DNA of 64,000 nt from Anisakis pegreffii (taxonomy: Eukaryota; Nematoda; Chromadorea; Rhabditida; Anisakidae), in the NCBI GenBank assembly GCA_035041965.1, contig JAPYMA010001087.1, positions 176,701 to 240,700 on the forward strand. Direction: 5' to 3'. Positions within the stretch are counted from its first letter, which is position 1. Each line of letters starts with the position of its first letter. The notes under the pieces were generated by a model that was not told the origin of the DNA, did no database searches, and saw only the letters and a list, made by a program, of their open reading frames with translations. Shown here piece after piece: positions 62,280 through 64,000 of the stretch. The translations under genes were made by a program, and so were the position numbers.

Positions 62280-64000
62280 AACTTCCCTTCCCTAGATCTA
62301 ATTCTCGAAAAAGTGAAGAAAGCAAATTAATGGCTCTTAGAATACATCGCAACCTCAGAAACTTCAAGTAATACCTGAAATAAAATTCTGAAAGAAAATA
62401 TAAAAAATCTGACGAGTGGGGAACGAACCCTGACATGCCAGGCCAAAACACAAATCACAACCACTATGCTACGGCGCATCTGATTCACTTCCTTGCTATA
62501 TAGTGGACGAAAATGTATTCCGAAAAATGCCAAACTTCCCCCTCCCCCCTTTCCTTTTTTTCAAAATGGCGAAGAAGGAAGATCAATACCTCTCAGGATA
62601 TACTATGAGACTCAAAAACCCAAATCCAGACATAAAATAAGATTCAGGAAGAAAATATCAAAAATCCTATGAGCGGAGGACGAACCCTGCGTTGCATGCC
62701 AAGCAAAAATTCCATCAGCGGAGGACGAACCCTGCGCTGCATGCTTAAACCTGAAAAACATAAAGCTAGACATAAATTAAAACTCAGAAAAAAATATGAA
62801 AAATTTCATAAACGGATAACGAACCCTGGCATTCCATACGGGTACATAGAGCACTACCTCTGCGCTACGACTCACCCATTCCATTTCCCTGCTATGAACT
62901 AGACGAAAATGGATTCCGAAAAAAATGCCAAACTTCCCTTTTCCTTTTCTTCATAATGGCGAATGAAGATTAATACCTCTCAGGATATACTATGAGACTC
63001 AAAAACTCAAATCTAGACATAGAATAAAATTCAGGAAGAAAATATCAAAAATCCCATCATCGGAGGACGAACCCTGCGCTGCACGCCAATACGTACATCA
63101 CTACCACTACACTAAGACGCATCTACCACGCATACTTTCTATGGAATAGAAGGTAATGGATTTCGAAAAAAATGCCAAACCTCTCTTTCCCTTTTCCTTT
63201 TGTTCAAAATAGCGAAATGGGGCAGATTAATATCACAAAGGATATACCATAAGCCCAAAAACATAAAGCTAGACATAAATTTAAATTCAGAAAAAAATAT
63301 AAAAATTTTCATAAACGAACAACGAACCCTGGCCTTCCATGCCAGTACGTAGATCACTACCTCTACGCTACGACTCACTAGGACATTACTTTGCTATGAA
63401 GTAGACGAAAATGGATTCCGAAAAAAATGCCAAACTTCCCTCTCCCTTTCCCTATTTTCGAAATGGCGAAGAAGGAAGATTAATACCTCATAGGATATAC
63501 CATAGGCCCCAAAAATCCGAAACTAGTCATAAAATAAAATTTTCCGAGAAAATATCAGAAATTTTACGAACGAGCACGAAACCTGGCTTGCCACTCGAAG
63601 AACCACCTCGATACTAGTACCTCACAACGCATCTGCAATAGTTTCTTGCTATGAAACAGATGAGAACGAATTTTGGAAAGAAGCTGACTTCTCATCCCTG
63701 CTTTCATTCTTCTGGTTTTCGAAACAGCTATGAAAACAGATTAGTAGCCCTCCGGATACGCCGTAAGACGACAAAAACCCAAAGCGAGAATATTAATAAA
63801 ATTCAGAAACAAAATGTGAAAGATTTCTAGAACGGTATTCGAACTCTGGACTGCCACGTTAAAATCCAGCGCACTACCACTTTGCTACGACACACCTGTA
63901 CGAACTGCTTGATATGAAATAGATGAAGATAAAATCTCAGAAAAATCCCAACTTTCACTCCCCCTCTCACTCTTCCCAATTAAGAAATAGTGCAGGTGAC
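62280..64000 (-). repeat. Tandem array of about 255-bp units with tRNA-like heads, reaching the window edge
   Basis: On the minus strand most units have a tRNA-like head: box A such as TAGCATAGTGG or TAGCGCAGAGG, then about 30-45 bp later box B such as GGGTTCGTTCC. Box B complements (cgaaccctg and variants) occur at about 62425, 62684, 62728, 62819, 63069, 63323, 63580 and 63838. Apart from a local 44-bp duplication at 62676-62750, spacing is 249-258 bp. Between heads each unit has the same body words on the plus strand: GATTCCGAAAAAAATGCCAA, TCAAAATGGCGAAGAAGGAA, GGATATAC(T/C)AT and CAGACATAAAATAA. This is the structure of a tRNA-derived SINE, but arranged head to tail like a satellite. The array continues beyond the right edge. 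Confidence 0.82.

Noticed and set aside
62280..64000. Functional tRNA gene cluster or CRISPR array
   Set aside because: Heads lack a complete acceptor stem and anticodon arm; the host is a eukaryote, and the units are too long and diverged for CRISPR repeats.

Overview
The window is nuclear DNA from a nematode. It is AT-rich, gene-poor and intron-containing. Evidence for a nematode: two hedgehog-related ground-like (grl) genes, a family restricted to nematodes; a 90-residue barrier-to-autointegration factor; an ORAI channel very close to the worm type; and 3' splice-site-like signals placed 0 to 45 bases before several start codons, as expected of spliced-leader trans-splicing. Genus is not determined; a large-genome parasitic worm would fit the spacing, but that is inference.

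Layout. 1-9.1 kb: non-coding apart from a two-exon small heat shock protein (minus, 3746-4604). 9.1-10.8 kb: a three-exon baf-1 gene (plus) with an exon-like stretch on each side. 13.1-17.8 kb: an 11-exon polypeptide N-acetylgalactosaminyltransferase (minus) whose first intron carries two small hAT-type elements. 18.4-19.4 kb: a decayed hAT transposase. 23.4-28.6 kb: a phase-consistent but unrecognised serine-rich gene (plus). 31.5-33.7 kb: an ORAI calcium channel gene (plus) with a long serine-rich N-terminus. 34-42 kb: mostly non-coding, with a 46-bp palindrome. 42.6-49.4 kb: a tandem pair of grl genes encoding secreted Pro/Cys-rich proteins. 51.9-54.5 kb: a seven-exon Frag1/DRAM/Sfk1 (PGAP2-like) membrane protein gene (minus). 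54.5-62 kb: non-coding with isolated ORFs and a GC-rich block. 62.3 kb to the right edge: a tandem array of about 255-bp units, most carrying a tRNA-like (Pol III box A/box B) head.

All multi-exon models were built by hand by matching splice sites and reading phase. For sHSP, BAF, GalNAc-transferase, ORAI and the Frag1-family gene every junction keeps frame and every joined segment matches the family. The genes do not form one pathway. They are a chromatin protein, a Golgi glycosyltransferase, a plasma-membrane calcium channel, a chaperone, a membrane lipid/GPI-related protein and two extracellular cuticle/epidermis-type proteins. The most notable points are the grl pair (the protein needs a frame change at the identical proline-codon site in both copies), the tandem tRNA-like array, the long ORAI N-terminus and the relaxed splice-site usage.
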